Assembly: GCA_033064195.1 (NCBI GenBank)
Contig: JARBJD010000026.1
Coordinates: 310,001-374,000 of the forward strand
Origin: Blattamonas nauphoetae
Taxonomy: Eukaryota > Preaxostyla > Oxymonadida
Length of the DNA: 64,000 bases
Direction of reading: 5' to 3'
Position 1 is the stretch's first letter. Each line of letters starts with the position of its first letter. Positions 1 through 11,255 of the stretch are shown here, one piece after another. The translations under genes were made by a program, and so were the position numbers. Under the pieces are notes generated by a model. That model ran no database searches, was not told where the DNA came from, and worked only from the letters and a program-made list of their open reading frames with translations.

Positions 1-1519
1 TCGCCCTTCTCCCCTTGTTGTGTTCCATTCCCGCTGGATCTCGTTTATCTCATCCAGAAAAGACCAGATTGACTCATCAATCTCGAAGAATGTGAGACAA
101 CTTGGTGTCGTGAGATTGACTTGCTGACGAAGGACAGAACTCATTGTTGGCAGCTGTGTCAGTGTTCCGTCTTCCTTCTGCACGCCGTCGTGTTCGCTTG
201 TGTTCCTTCCCTTCAAGTCAGTGAACAGCAATCTCGTCGTTCGCTCGAGGGCGGTTGGGGTGTATTGTGGTGAAGAGTGATTGGACAGCCTGTCATCAGT
301 TGGGGTTCTGTTGGCGAGAGCGATGAAAAAGCGTCATTGAGCTTCATCTGTCGAGGCTGAGACAGGCGGAGAGATGAACGGGGGAGTTGAAAACTTCCTC
401 TACTTCTTGTCTTCACCTCATTCCTTTCCTGTTTTCTCTTCTTCCTTCTCTTTTCCATATTCATGTCTGGAGGATGCATCTGGCTTGTCCACCATCCAGC
501 CACTTCGAGTGTCTCGGTCCCTCTTCCTCCTCTTCCTCTCGCCTTCTCCGTTCGACTCATGCTCGCCTGCCTTTCTCCTTTCCTTCCTCCATCTCACCCT
601 TCTCCTCTTCCAACTCTCGCCCATAAAATCGACTTCGGTGTCCTCTTCTTTCTCGCCATCTCCGTTTTGTCTCTTCTCTTCCTCATTCTTCCTTCTCTTC
701 TCTTCGCACTCTCGTCCACATTCCTCCATCTTTCCAATCTTGTCTAGTTTGGAGTTGAATCTTGGGCGAGGACGGAAGAGAGTAGTGATGGGTAAAAAAC
801 TGGACGACGACTCAAAGAAAGTGAGCGAATAAGACAGTCGTGGCGAGCATTGCGAGTGCTTCAAACGACCAGCCACGAGCACTTGCTACACCGAGGGTGG
901 TGAGGGAGAGGCAGAGGGGAGTGGGAGGGTGTGGGTGGTGAGGGAGAGGCAGAGGGGAGTGGGAGGGTGTGGGTGGTGAGGGAGAGGCAGAGGGGAGTGG
1001 GAGGGTGTGGGTGGTGAGGGAGAGGCAGAGGGGAGTGGGAGGGTGTGGGTGGTGAGCGAGAGGCAGAGGGGAGTGGGAGGGTGTGGGTGGTGAGCGAGAG
1101 GCAGAGGGGAGTGGGAGGGTGTGGGTGGTGAGGGATTGAGAAAGGCCATCAAGTGGGCGATGACATCTTCCGATCCTTTCGAATTGGCTTCGGGAGGATC
1201 AAATGATGAGCGAGGGAAATATTGAATGTGGAGGGGGAGATGGGGAAAGAGTGGTTGCGATGGAGAAGGAGATGCACAACGTGTCCCAAATCGACGCATT
1301 GTGTTTCATAAACGAGAAATGCGACAGAGCTGGATTGGCGACGAAAGGGGAGGAGAGTGTGGTGACCATCGAGGGAGACTGGCGAGAGAGAATCTGAATC
1401 GTTCAACCAAACTACACCATGAGGTGATGCCAGAGCCCACAAAGATCACACACAAACAGTGTTTGTTGTCCATAAGACGTCAGAAACAGGACGAAAGGTC
1501 CGCTGGTTCATTTCTGAGT
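1..1519. other. 3' flank of helical-family copy A; no gene seen
   Basis: I see no credible gene here. The open frames are low-complexity (Ser/Pro or Arg/Lys rich) and mirror one another on opposite strands. The part just below 1519 resembles the 3' flanks of the two other family copies (about 4380-4720 and 9400-9590), including the phrase around a TGAGGTGATGCCAGAG motif. The tandem copies therefore appear to have been duplicated with their downstream sequence. A 38-bp minisatellite lies at 896-1135. Confidence 0.5.
896..1135. repeat. 38-bp minisatellite, about six copies
   Basis: A purine-rich unit of about 38 bases (GGTGGTGAGGGAGAGGCAGA plus GGGGAGTGGGAGGGTGT) recurs roughly six times with only G/C swaps. 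The period is not a multiple of three, so the Pro/Ser-rich reading frame on the minus strand is an artefact. It lies outside any recognised mobile element, unlike the other arrays in the window. Confidence 0.9.
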
Positions 1520-2593
1520 CTATTCCTGTTCTGGAAGGTTCATGCCGAGCTGGTTATTCCATGTGATCGAGTCTACAACAAGACGGCCTCCAAAGAATTC
1601 TGTTTTGTCGTTTCCCAGCTTTTCGTCAATCGCATCTTCGATGCCCTCCATTCGCAACATTCGGTGCACTGTATTCCACATTTGGTGATTTTCTCCGCCT
1701 TGTTCGTTCAATTCCAACTGAATAAGGTTCATGTGCATCAGAAAATTCCAGATTGAGCTATCATTTTCGAAGGATGCAAGACAACTTGGTATTGTAAGAA
1801 TGACAGGCATATGAAGAACAAATTCCCTTGTCCGTTGATAATAAGAAGATATCCGGAGGAGACTGATGAGGAGAACCAGAAAATGTCTTGATTGGTCACC
1901 AGCCATGATCGAATGGCGGTTCACGCACAAATGGCGGATATACTGCTCAGAAGGGGCAAAAACTTGCTTCAAAACCGTCTCGTGAACAGCTTGTTGCTCA
2001 GAGGGATCTTCAATTCCGAGTCTTGTCAGATGATATGGAGTTGTGCACCAGAAAGAATAAGTGATGATACGAATGAGATGGGTGTGGATATCGACTCCCT
2101 CGGTGAATGAAAGAGACTGTGGATTGAGTGACGTGATGAGTTGGGAGATCAGATTAACTTTGACGAGGTCAAGTTGGACGTCAAGCGAACACCTTTCGAA
2201 CAGATTTCCGACTATCTTCATTGCTGCAGTTGTGATCGTCTGAATGGGTGAGGAAAGGAGTACTACAATGGAGTGGACGAAGTTCGTCGAAGAATTATCA
2301 GAACTCGATGCAAAGATGCTGAGAAAAGCCACTGGTGATTCCCCATCATCCAGATCGACAGATTCCAGAAATTTCACTGCTTTCGCTTTCTAGGAGTCAT
2401 CAAAAATAGGCTGTAACTTCACAGTGGCAACAAGAGATCTAAAGACTATCGCCTTTTTCTGTCCAGATTCATTTCGACTGGATTGCCAATTCAGGAACGG
2501 TGAACAATCGGCGGATGATAACAACGGAGAGGAGGACAAATCAGTGCGTGCTGCATGTGAGGAGGCGGTTGTTTTCATGGCAATCTCGGTCAT
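1520..2593 (-). pseudogene. ARM/HEAT-like helical family protein, copy A (in-frame TAG)
   Basis: This is a member of a lineage-specific helical-repeat family; I do not know its function. The frame runs from a methionine at 2593 (MTEIAMKTTASS) to the family C-terminus GMNLPEQE at 1520, about 357 codons. It contains the shared signatures 'FLNW', 'FRSLVATVK', 'APSEQYIRHLCVNR' and 'RMLRMEGIEDAI'. One codon is TAG (2382-2384), where copies B and C have leucine (DDSLETKA / DVCLETKA), which a single TTG-to-TAG change would explain. The alignment has no gap there, so an intron is unlikely. Apart from this stop the frame is clean, so the loss would be recent, or the stop could be tolerated or a sequencing error. 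The gene ends with TAG at the same place as its paralogs. Confidence 0.75.
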
Positions 2594-4721
2594 TCAGATG
2601 GATTCAGAGTCGAAAAGCTCGTTATGGGTCAGATGCAAGAATGAGAGAAACAAAGAGATTGAGGTGAAATAACTATCGAAAATGAACACCAACAATATTA
2701 ACGAAGAGTGAGATGATCCACGAATAAAGAGGATGCTTGTGAAGGAGGCAATGAGGTGACAGTCACTCCACATTCAATAATTGCACCCCAAAAGTGTCGC
2801 TGACAAACAATATCGTCGTCCAACTCCCCCTCTCAACAGATCCGACATGACGCTCATCCAGAACTCGACGATCAAACAGCAATCAAACAGCTCACTTCAT
2901 GCCCAGCGGAGTCTGAGAACGTTTCCATGCTCGCAATCCCATTTGTTCGTTCACTGCGTCCGTCCCTTTCTTTTCAGACCTTTCTCTTCTTTCAACTCCA
3001 ACTCTCTCTTCTCTTGTTCCTATTCGGTGAATTGTCTTTCACGTTTGTTGTAGGTGACGACGAAGGGTGTGAGAGAGAATTGTGGAAAGTGTGTGTGAAC
3101 GACAAAGGGCTGCAGGAGATGGTTGAGAGTGGATGGTGAAGTGCTTTGTTCATTTGAGTCTTCGCTGGTTCTTGTCTGTTTCCATCGAGGCCGCGGAAGG
3201 TTCATGGCATGGCTGCTGTCCAATGGCCAGATGCATCTGCACACTCTTCCATCCTCAAAGAGTGAAGGAGGATCGTCCCTGATCGTTGACCATCTCAGCA
3301 TTGTTTGTTTCACTCTTTTCAACGAGACGATCCAGCTTCCTCTTTCTTCTTTTTGTGGAATTCAATCCCAGCTCGTTGGTCCTGTTTCGAGAGGGACATT
3401 TGGCGAATTGCCTGCGATAGAAATAGAGAGTGAAGTTGTGGGTGTGAGAGGGTTGTTCAAAGCGTGGCGAGAGAGACTGTTGTGGAGGATGGTGTGAAAT
3501 GAAGGCAAAGCGTCAGAGGCGAGACTGGGGTTGCGAATGATGGCTTCTGCACTCGATTCACGACTTGACAAATCTCTTCGAAGTGAGAGGGGGTGGAGAA
3601 CAGAAGTGGAATGGTAAAAGTGGGTGATGGGTGAGGCTGTTCGATTTCGAAATGTCTGAGAGCACGTGGAGTGTGAAATCAGAGAGAGTTCCAGATGATG
3701 TTCGAAAGAAGGACGTGGATGTCTTGTGCAGCTGTGGAGGGAGGGAGAGGGAGCAGGGAGTGGCTGGTGTGGATGAAGAAGCTGTTGGTTCTTCTGTTCT
3801 TGCGAGGAGTCGAGGACGATGGTCGATGTGGGATTGTTTCTGAGAGACCATCTCCGAATTGTTTGGAGGCATCAGGAGAGCCCCTTTGGAGAACAATCAC
3901 CAAACAATCACGCAACAGAAACTCCCAGCAATCTTCACGAAATGTCAGGATGGACGGCTTCCCTTTCGGAGCAGTGGGAGAGGGGTGACGGCGAGTGTGC
4001 CGACGATCGAAGGAGAGTGGGTTGAGAGAGAAGCTGAAGAAAATGTGATTGGCAACGGCGGATTGATTGATGAGAGTGTGGAGAGTGGGGAAGAAGGAGA
4101 GGAAGACGGGTTGGGAGAATTCGTCCAGGAGGTTTTGCTGAAGATTAGAGCGAGGCTGATGAGAACAGCAATCAATCCAATACGCAGAATCTCTCCCATC
4201 ACAAAGAAACAGAAGTCTCCGTGTTTGGCTGTGTCCGGAAAACTGTCTTTTTCATGTGCAACAGCCATTCCAGCCACACTCTGTTCCGTCGAGTGTATTG
4301 GCAATGCGAGTGGCCACGGGACAGTCTCTTCGTCTCCACACCATCCGACGAAGAGCGTGTTGTTCTGCTCCGACTCACGAGGAACGTCTCAGTTGGAAGA
4401 GAGACATCGCTTGTATCCGATTTCTGGTTCCGAATCATTCTTCCTTCCGCAGCTCCTCACGGGTGAGAGAGCGAGGAGGGAGTACTTGGCGTGCAGAATC
4501 AACCGTTTTAATTCATTCGTCTTTCCGAAGAGTCGACAACGATCGTCGATGTTGTGGCACAATCAGAAATCAAAGACGTCTCACAAACCGCAGCCAATGG
4601 TCAGGATCGACAAACCAAACCATGAGGTGATGCCAGGGTCAACAAAGATCACACGCAACAGTGTTTGTTGTCCAAGAGAAGTCTGAAACGGTTCGAAACG
4701 ATCGCTGGTTTCTGTTTGTTT
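2594..4721. other. Intergenic: 5' flank of copy A and 3' flank of copy B
   Basis: No gene is supported. About 3790-3950 matches about 9200-9360 downstream of copy C (for example the phrase GTCGAGGACGATGGTCGATG). This spacer is therefore part of the duplicated gene-plus-flank unit. Short frames here encode fragments such as 'LLMPPNNSEM..QK' on the minus strand. They recur near 9.2 kb and could be remains of an older gene in the duplicated block, but they are too broken to name. Confidence 0.5.
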
Positions 4722-5816
4722 CTATGACTGTTTGTTTCTATTCATGCCCTGCAAGTTGTTCCACAAGATCGAATTGACAACGATCCTGTACCCCGAATAT
4801 GCATTTTTGTTGAGTAGTAGCTTGTCTTCAATCACATCTTCGAAGCCCTCCATTCTCAACATTCGAAGCACTTTCGTCCACATCTGTCGATATTCTCCGC
4901 CTTGTTTGTCCATTTCCCGCTGAAAATAGATCATTTCATGCAGAAAAATCCAGATTGATTCGTGATCTTCGAAGAATGTGAGACAACTTGGAATCGTCAC
5001 AAAGATGGGGATATTCACGACGAAATCCATTGTTGGTTGATACACAGACGATTGTTGGATGAGTCGCGCGAGGATTATCATGAATTGCATGGACTGCATA
5101 TCATCGACAATCGAACTGCGGTTCACGCACAAATGGCGGATATACTGCTCCGAAGGTGCGAGAACTTGTTTCAAAACCGTCTCGTGAACAGCTTGTTGTT
5201 CGTAGTCATCCTTAATTCCTTGATATGCGAGACCATCCGGAGTTGCGAGCCAGAAAGAACTGTTGATAGCTGTAACGAGAGAGGTGTGGAGATTTGCTTT
5301 CTCTGTAAACAAAAGAGATAGTGGATTGAGGGTGTGCATGAGTTGGGGGATCAGGTCAGCTTTGACGAGAGCAAGTATGACTTTCTCTGAGCACAGCACG
5401 AACAGCCTTCTGAGTAAGTTCATTGATGCTGTTGAGATGACCTGATTAGCAGATGAAACCAGCACCACAATTAATTCCACGAAATCTGCCAAAGATTCAG
5501 CAGTGGATGACGCAAGGCTGCAGAGAAAAGCAGTGGCTGAATATTGATCCCGGGGATTGACAGATACGAGAAGTTTCACGGCCTTCGTTTCCAGAGAGTC
5601 ATCAAGTGAAGTCTGTAACTTCAATGTGGCAACGAGAGATCTCAAGACAACGGCCTTTTCGGATTCAGATTCAAGTGGTTCGGTATCCCAATTCATAAAA
5701 GGAGAACAATCCATTGAAAATGGCAACGAAGAGGAGGACAAATCAGAGTATTTTGTACTTGGGGAGTTGTCTGGTTTCACGTCAATCGCTGTCGTTCTGA
5801 GTGACTCAGAGTTCAT
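4722..5816 (-). CDS. ARM/HEAT-like helical family protein, copy B (intact)
   Basis: This 364-residue protein is the only complete copy of the family in the window. It opens with a Ser/Thr-rich stretch and the conserved 'MDCSPFMNWDTEP' and 'VVLRSLVATLKLQ' motifs (about residues 33-70). Next come regularly spaced amphipathic helices of the ARM/HEAT type ('FVELIVVLVSSANQVIST', 'LVKADLIPQLMHTLNPLS', about 75-190). After that come the family signature 'APSEQYIRHLCVNR' (about 225) and the C-terminal 'RMLRMEGFEDVIEDKL'. There is no signal peptide or membrane segment, so it is probably cytosolic. Function is unknown; solenoid folds of this kind usually bind proteins. The start is the first methionine and precedes the conserved N-terminal motif. 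Copies A and C are damaged, which makes this one the likely functional member. Confidence 0.85.
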   Translation of the reverse strand: MNSESLRTTAIDVKPDNSPSTKYSDLSSSSLPFSMDCSPFMNWDTEPLESESEKAVVLRSLVATLKLQTSLDDSLETKAVKLLVSVNPRDQYSATAFLCSLASSTAESLADFVELIVVLVSSANQVISTASMNLLRRLFVLCSEKVILALVKADLIPQLMHTLNPLSLLFTEKANLHTSLVTAINSSFWLATPDGLAYQGIKDDYEQQAVHETVLKQVLAPSEQYIRHLCVNRSSIVDDMQSMQFMIILARLIQQSSVYQPTMDFVVNIPIFVTIPSCLTFFEDHESIWIFLHEMIYFQREMDKQGGEYRQMWTKVLRMLRMEGFEDVIEDKLLLNKNAYSGYRIVVNSILWNNLQGMNRNKQS

Positions 5817-6222
5817 TCACTCGTTATGGGTTAAAAACATGAAACGTTGAAACAAAGAGTGAGATGAAATATTCGTCCAAAAGGTAGGAACAACAGCAAA
5901 TCAGGAGAACTGAGATAATCGATGAACGATGAGGAAGCTTGGACGAAGAACGAGCAATTGATGAGAACAAGTCGTTTCAAAGGACGACACAAAGGTGTGA
6001 CAGTGTGATTCGAGCCCAGTTTGTGTGCATGTCATTGTTTCGCTCCGTGCAAGGACACAATAAGAAGACTCATGTCACAACGACGTGTCCATCAACTTCG
6101 GTCAACATGTTCCAAACACAACGTCATCACAAACGAAGGACGAGGAGAGAGGAGGAAGGGCAGCGACTTTGATTTCCTGACAATCGTGTTCTGGCAGCGT
6201 CCTGGCGAAGAGGTTGAGATAT
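5817..6222. other. 5' flank of copy B up to the Merlin insertion
   Basis: No gene is seen. About 5930-5990 shares the phrase TTGATGAGAACAAGT and neighbouring sequence with about 12150-12180 upstream of copy C. The 5' flanks are therefore also part of the duplicated unit. Promoter elements could not be recognised. Confidence 0.45.
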
Positions 6223-6230
6223 GGAGTTTC
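6223..6230. repeat. Left target-site duplication of the Merlin element
   Basis: GGAGTTTC, identical to 9003-9010 just outside the other terminus. Confidence 0.92.
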
Positions 6231-9002
6231 GGCATGGGTTCGGATGGTAGGTTTAAGTTCGGATGGTAGGTTTTTCCTTCTTCTCACGCGTCCTTTCAGG
6301 GGCTAAAATGCGGAACTATCATCAGGATATGCAAAATACAAAAATACACACTGTGGAAAAATTGCAGCCTCCTCCCATCTTAACCCAACGGATGAAAGGA
6401 TCAACTTGATCATTCCATGTTCGTCAGTTTTGTGAGTCTATAGTTCGATTCTGACGACATACATCAAGAGATCTCTTTCAATTGAGAGAGAAAAGATTGA
6501 TCTTGATGGAAAAAAAGAAAATCGGAACGGGGAAGAAGGAAACCGTGACAAATGTGCGATGAGCGATGATCTGAATTTTCTTTCTCATTTCAGCTTCTAG
6601 TCGAACGTGATTCGTTTCTCCAATGTCCTTTCTGAGTAAGATGAAGATGTAATAGGTAAAACAGAGATATCACACATATACGTGAAACACACGACATAAT
6701 TTATTCTTTCCATGGACTTGATATCCTCTCTCGGAAAATCTCTACTTGAGACAGTGTATGTACTTCATTATACTCATATGAGTCATCTTCTCAATTTAAG
6801 GAAAACAATACTGTCCACTAGTCCAAAACATGGCGACATGAATCTTACCAATGATCCTCCCGGATCTTACGACCTTGATGCCGACAATGAAATCTCACAT
6901 CAGCGCATTGCCATTGAGCCTGTCAGTGAACACGTAGAGGAAGCGAAAACGGGTTTGGAGTTCTCCTCCCTCATAGTTTTGATGTTTTGTCATGAACCTC
7001 AAGATCTCCCCGTGGACAAGGTCGTAACCTCGTCCAATTCACCACCAGCTCCAGTCTTGAAGTTTATGAATGGGGAAGACTTCGAGAAAAGGATAAGCAC
7101 ACCTGAAACAGCCTTGCAGTTTGCCCAAGAATGTGGGCTCCTCCCCACCACAGCCATCTGCCCTGAATGTGGGAAAACTATGACGAAGAGCAAGAAAAAC
7201 AGACCAGGTTCAGAATCTCGAGTCTTCATCTGCACAAAAGGACATCCCCGAATCAAGTTCGCACTTCGGGATCAAACCATATTTCAGAATTCAAAACTCT
7301 CAATGAGCAAAATTTTGAGAATATTACGATCATTCTGGAAGAACGATTCGATTTCTACAATGCAAGCCGATTGCGGCATCGCAAAAGAAGCAGCGGTGAA
7401 GTGGAGAAGATTATGTCGACTTGTGTGTTGTATTGCACTGCAACGAAGGGAAAAGAAGATTGGGGGACCAGGAAAGACTGTCGAAGTTGATGAAGCCCAC
7501 ATGATTCGATCGAAAGGAAGGCGTGGGAAAGGAAGAACAGGTTATTGGATGGTGGGAGGATGTGAAGTTGGCAATCCATCGGCATATTTTGTGGAGATGG
7601 TCGCCTCAAGAGATCGAGCGACTTTGGAAGAGGTGTGCAAACGAAGAATCAAGAAAGGAAGTGAGATTGTGACTGATATGTGGAAAGGATATGGATTTGC
7701 TGACACAAAAAAGAAGAAGCACAGGACTGTCAACCATTCTCAGAACGAATGGGTTGGACCTGATGGAGCGACGACAAACCACATCGAAGCAAGGTGGAAG
7801 CATGTCAGAGCTTCACTCCCAAAGAATGGTGTCCCAAGGTGGTTTCATGAAGGATACATCCAAGCTGAGCAACTGCGAAAGATGCCATGGACATTTCAGG
7901 ATTTTCTTCGAGAATGCGGATCTGTGACGAAGGACCAACTTGATCTATTGATGTCTTTCGAGGACAAAGAGAAGGAGGCCACAATCAAACTACTTTCAGT
8001 GGACAATGATCGGAGAAAGAAGAATGCTGAACTGATCCAGAAATCAAAACATGCAATTCGAACTCATCACAACCGAAAACTCAATGTGATCCAAAAACAG
8101 CAATCTCTGGCACAAATCCAACTTGACATCGTGAATGCGAAGCTGGCAAAGAAGGCAACTCCCCAAGTTGTCCAGCAGATTCAAGAACAAATTGACGAAG
8201 AAAGAGGTCCAAACTCACCACGCTTTCTTCCGCCCATCCAGAAAACCAAACGGACACACTCCACCAATCATGATCCAGATTTCCTCTATCCATCTCTAAA
8301 AAAGGAGAGACGCAAGACTGGATTGGTGCAGTCACTTCTTCAACAACTTCAAAAGAAATGGCCCCAATTCAAAGTGGAGAATGTGGTTGGCGATGGGAAT
8401 TGTGGATTCTATGCAGTTCAAGAATCTCTGACGCCACAAGAACGGGAGGCTCATCCGGACTTGCGGGGAGAACTTGCCGACTGGGAAAGAACAAACCCTC
8501 ACTTCTTCGAGGAATTTGGTGACAATTTCGAAGAGGGTTCCTATCAGGCTCATCTGGATGTGATTGGAATTGATGGAAGATGGATCAGTGAACTGGACTT
8601 GGCAGGACTTTCTCACGTCCTATTACGACCAATCCAGTGCCACTATCTGACTGGTCAAAGTCAGACTTATGGTCCGGATCATCCAGGAGCCACAATCCAC
8701 GTTGGCTACATCAACAACAACCACTTTGTGGCGATGCTGTAAAAACCATTCACCTTCACTCCACATTCATTCGCTTCTCTCTCTCTCTTTTTGGAAAAGT
8801 GTGGGTTCAATTCACGGGTTCAATCTGAAAAAAAGTAGATAAATGTGACCATTCACGATTCAGCCAACTTTGCGATGTTGTTCCAGCTGTCCAGAACCTT
8901 TGACCTACATTCCGAACCTTTAACCTACATACCGAACTTAAACCTACATTCCGAACCTTTGACCTACCATCCGAACTTCGACCTACACACCGAACCCATG
9001 CC
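6231..9002 (+). mobile_element. Merlin (IS1595/IS1016-type) DNA transposon, complete, 2772 bp
   Basis: Both ends begin GGCATGGGTTCGG in inverted orientation and are flanked by the exact 8-bp duplication GGAGTTTC (6223-6230 and 9003-9010). Merlin elements make 8-9 bp duplications, which fits the encoded transposase. The ends are asymmetric. The left carries two copies of a 19-bp iteron (TTCGGATGGTAGGTTTAAG) and the right carries five to six copies in inverted orientation, presumably transposase-binding sites. The element holds one gene on the plus strand. It sits in the duplicated spacer between helical-family copies B and C. Confidence 0.93.
6712..8742 (+). CDS. Merlin transposase fused to an OTU-like cysteine protease domain
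   Basis: This 676-residue protein is uninterrupted. Residues about 120-215 carry the IS1595-type zinc-binding head (CPEC at 150-153, C174 and H178 in 'CTKGH'). The DDE nuclease follows: D260 in 'VEVDEAHM', D322 in 'IVTDMWKGY', E359 in 'TNHIEARWKHVR', matching the ISXO2/Merlin family. A charged, helical linker (about 415-500) leads to a C-terminal OTU-like domain: 'VVGDGNCGFYAV' gives D561 and the candidate nucleophile C564, and 'YINNNHFVAML' at the very end gives H671. OTU proteins are usually deubiquitinases; here the domain could protect the transposase from turnover or process it, which is inference. The first methionine is used; Met43 (6838) is an alternative start. The gene lies alone inside intact terminal repeats, so the element could be active. 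Confidence 0.9.
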   Translation: MDLISSLGKSLLETVYVLHYTHMSHLLNLRKTILSTSPKHGDMNLTNDPPGSYDLDADNEISHQRIAIEPVSEHVEEAKTGLEFSSLIVLMFCHEPQDLPVDKVVTSSNSPPAPVLKFMNGEDFEKRISTPETALQFAQECGLLPTTAICPECGKTMTKSKKNRPGSESRVFICTKGHPRIKFALRDQTIFQNSKLSMSKILRILRSFWKNDSISTMQADCGIAKEAAVKWRRLCRLVCCIALQRREKKIGGPGKTVEVDEAHMIRSKGRRGKGRTGYWMVGGCEVGNPSAYFVEMVASRDRATLEEVCKRRIKKGSEIVTDMWKGYGFADTKKKKHRTVNHSQNEWVGPDGATTNHIEARWKHVRASLPKNGVPRWFHEGYIQAEQLRKMPWTFQDFLRECGSVTKDQLDLLMSFEDKEKEATIKLLSVDNDRRKKNAELIQKSKHAIRTHHNRKLNVIQKQQSLAQIQLDIVNAKLAKKATPQVVQQIQEQIDEERGPNSPRFLPPIQKTKRTHSTNHDPDFLYPSLKKERRKTGLVQSLLQQLQKKWPQFKVENVVGDGNCGFYAVQESLTPQEREAHPDLRGELADWERTNPHFFEEFGDNFEEGSYQAHLDVIGIDGRWISELDLAGLSHVLLRPIQCHYLTGQSQTYGPDHPGATIHVGYINNNHFVAML

Positions 9003-9010
9003 GGAGTTTC
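9003..9010. repeat. Right target-site duplication of the Merlin element
   Basis: GGAGTTTC, identical to 6223-6230. Confidence 0.92.
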
Positions 9011-9588
9011 CTGACCTCTCCCAGCCACCGAAAAGCCCTGTTCCGTTTTCAGCCTCCATTTGCACATCTTTGGTTGTGTGGGAGAGCGAGGAGGCAGCGG
9101 TTGGGAACAGGAAGTGGGAGTCCTTCCTTCATCATTTCACTTCGAGTGGAGAGTGAGCAGGGATTACTTGGTGTGTGAGGATGAACCATTTTGGTTCTTC
9201 TGACCTTGCGAAGAGTCGAGGACGATGGTCGATGTTGGTTCGTTTCTGAGAGCTCATCTCAGAATTGTTAGGAGGCATCAATAGAGAACCATTCTGGAGA
9301 ACAATCTTGAAACAATCACCTAAACACGAACTCCCAACAATCTTCACCATCAATCGAGGCCTTCCGTTTGCGAGAAGGATGAGAGCGGTGGCGAAGGAAA
9401 GAGAGTGTGTCCACGATCGAGCGAGACTGGGTTGAGAGAGAATCCGAATCGTTTCGGTACACCATGATGGGTTTCCAGAGCCCACAAAGATCACCTACAA
9501 ACAGTGTTGTCGAAATCAAAGAAAAAGTGGTGTTGAAATCGGGAGAAAACGAGGGAGAGGAGTGGGAAAGGGTTGAGTTTGATAGAAT
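9011..9588. other. 3' flank of helical-family copy C; no gene
   Basis: This is the duplicated spacer again. It resembles 3700-3960 and the segment just downstream of copy A. Short frames are remnants shared with the other spacers. I see no intact gene. Confidence 0.5.
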
Positions 9589-9880
9589 CTATTCAAGTTT
9601 CGGAAGGTTCATGCCCTGCTGGTTGTTCCATCTGATCGATGCAGAAACAAGCCATCCTCCAACAGATCCGTTTCGGTTACTGTGAAGCTTTTCCTCAATC
9701 ACATCTTCGATGCCCTCCATTCTCAACATTCGATGCACTGTTCTCCACAACTGCCGCCCTTTCCGCCGTTTTCGTTCCATCTCTGCTGGATATTGTTCAT
9801 TGCTAATAGAAATTCCCAGATGGAGTCGTCCTTATCGAAGAATGTGAGACAACTTGGAATCGTGAGAAAAACTGGGAGAT

Positions 9881-9889
9881 GAATGATAA
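9881..9889. repeat. Left 9-bp target duplication of the 1357-bp element
   Basis: GAATGATAA, repeated exactly at 11247-11255. Keeping one copy restores the coding register of the host gene. Confidence 0.9.
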
Positions 9890-11246
9890 GGGACTGACTA
9901 TAGTTCATCAGCAATACCAACTATAGTTCATCAGAGGCCCATAATTTCCTTTACACCGATTTGGTTACCATCTTCCTTCTCGCATCATGTCCATATCAGT
10001 CATCGTAATTGGGATAGAAAGATAGGGAATCCATCAACCAAAGCGCGAATATTTCTTAGAAGGCACTGCGAGGAAGATCTGATCACATATGCTTTGAGAA
10101 TCGGTATTGCGACTTCGACAAGTACAGATGTGGATCAATCAAAACTAACGGACAGAACTCCAACGAAAATAACTTTGTGAACACATATGGTTTCTCAGCA
10201 TGATGCTGTGAGGATATTCAGCCGAACTGAACAAATCGTGAATCTCTGAAAGGTCTGTGCTCTTGCTCTTTGAGATTTCTCCTCAGGAACTCAAAAAATC
10301 TGTCAGCGATGGATTCATTGTCTTCTTGGACCGTATCGTCTCTGATTGGAAGGATTGGTACGATGATTCAAACTTTGCTTCATTTTTTTCCGATCTGGTC
10401 CTCAACGTGTGCTCATCATTTATGAAGAACTCGTCTGAATCAACTTTCATGTCTCTCAGTGGATTTCCAAACATATCTAAGGGAAAAGCATCCCAGACTG
10501 AGTGACTTTCTGACTTTTCAACGATCGTCTGGTCTTTGGACAGTATAGCACTGTTCGTGTGTGACTTGTCACTTTATCAATCCTTTTTTTCACAATTCCA
10601 ATATTACTCATCACAGGATACAGTCACTCAACTCATCTCTCATTCAAACTCGAAAATCAAACACTAGTCTCAAACTTTCCTCTCCCTGAAGTCCATCCTC
10701 TACACCATTGTTGATTTTTTACCTCGATACTTGAGTGTATGCATCTTTTTTCTTCTAAGTCTCGACTTTCTTTTCAATTCTGGCTCTCAGCATTTCAGAT
10801 CATCTTTGTCATATTCAGCACTTTGTTCAAGCAACCTCCCCCCAGAATCCTTCACCGACTTGATATCTTCAGTCACTCCGATTTTCTGAAGTCTTTTCAA
10901 TCTCTATTGCTTGACCGCACGATCACATTCTCGATATGTGATTTCTGCCCTCATGGAGCACTATCTCCTTCTCTCACTCTTGAGCATGGTTTTTTCTGCT
11001 GGAAATCGCTCTTTTTTCTGGACTTACCTCTCATCCGTCTCCTCTTTTAACCCACATCAACTCTTTCACCTTCTCAACAGAACTAATCATTCAAACCAAA
11101 CATACTAACCTCAAAACCGTCTTCTTCTTCATTTTATGTCATTTTTTCAATCTTTATCGAAAAGAAGTGGATAAATCTCACAGATCTCCAATTGTGGGAT
11201 GCTGATGAACTATAGTTGAAACTGCTGATGAACTATAGACAGTCCC
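9890..11246. mobile_element. Non-autonomous TIR element with 9-bp TSD (Mutator- or Merlin-like), 1357 bp
   Basis: The ends are GGGACTG(A/T)CTATAGTTC... in inverted orientation, flanked by the exact 9-bp duplication GAATGATAA (9881-9889 and 11247-11255). Each terminus contains the motif CTATAGTTCATCAG twice, about 28 bases apart. A 9-bp duplication is typical of Mutator-like elements and also possible for Merlin. No transposase is visible. The interior has A/T-rich sequence and short plus-strand frames at 10257-10505 and 10739-11050 that may be captured host sequence, but I cannot name them. It is inserted in helical-family copy C. Confidence 0.88.
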
Positions 11247-11255
11247 GAATGATAA
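11247..11255. repeat. Right 9-bp target duplication of the 1357-bp element
   Basis: GAATGATAA, matching 9881-9889. Confidence 0.9.

Noticed and set aside
374-882. Overlapping 150-codon frames on both strands near the left edge
   Set aside because: Low-complexity Ser/Phe/Leu versus Arg/Lys/Glu mirror frames; no domain and no splice logic.
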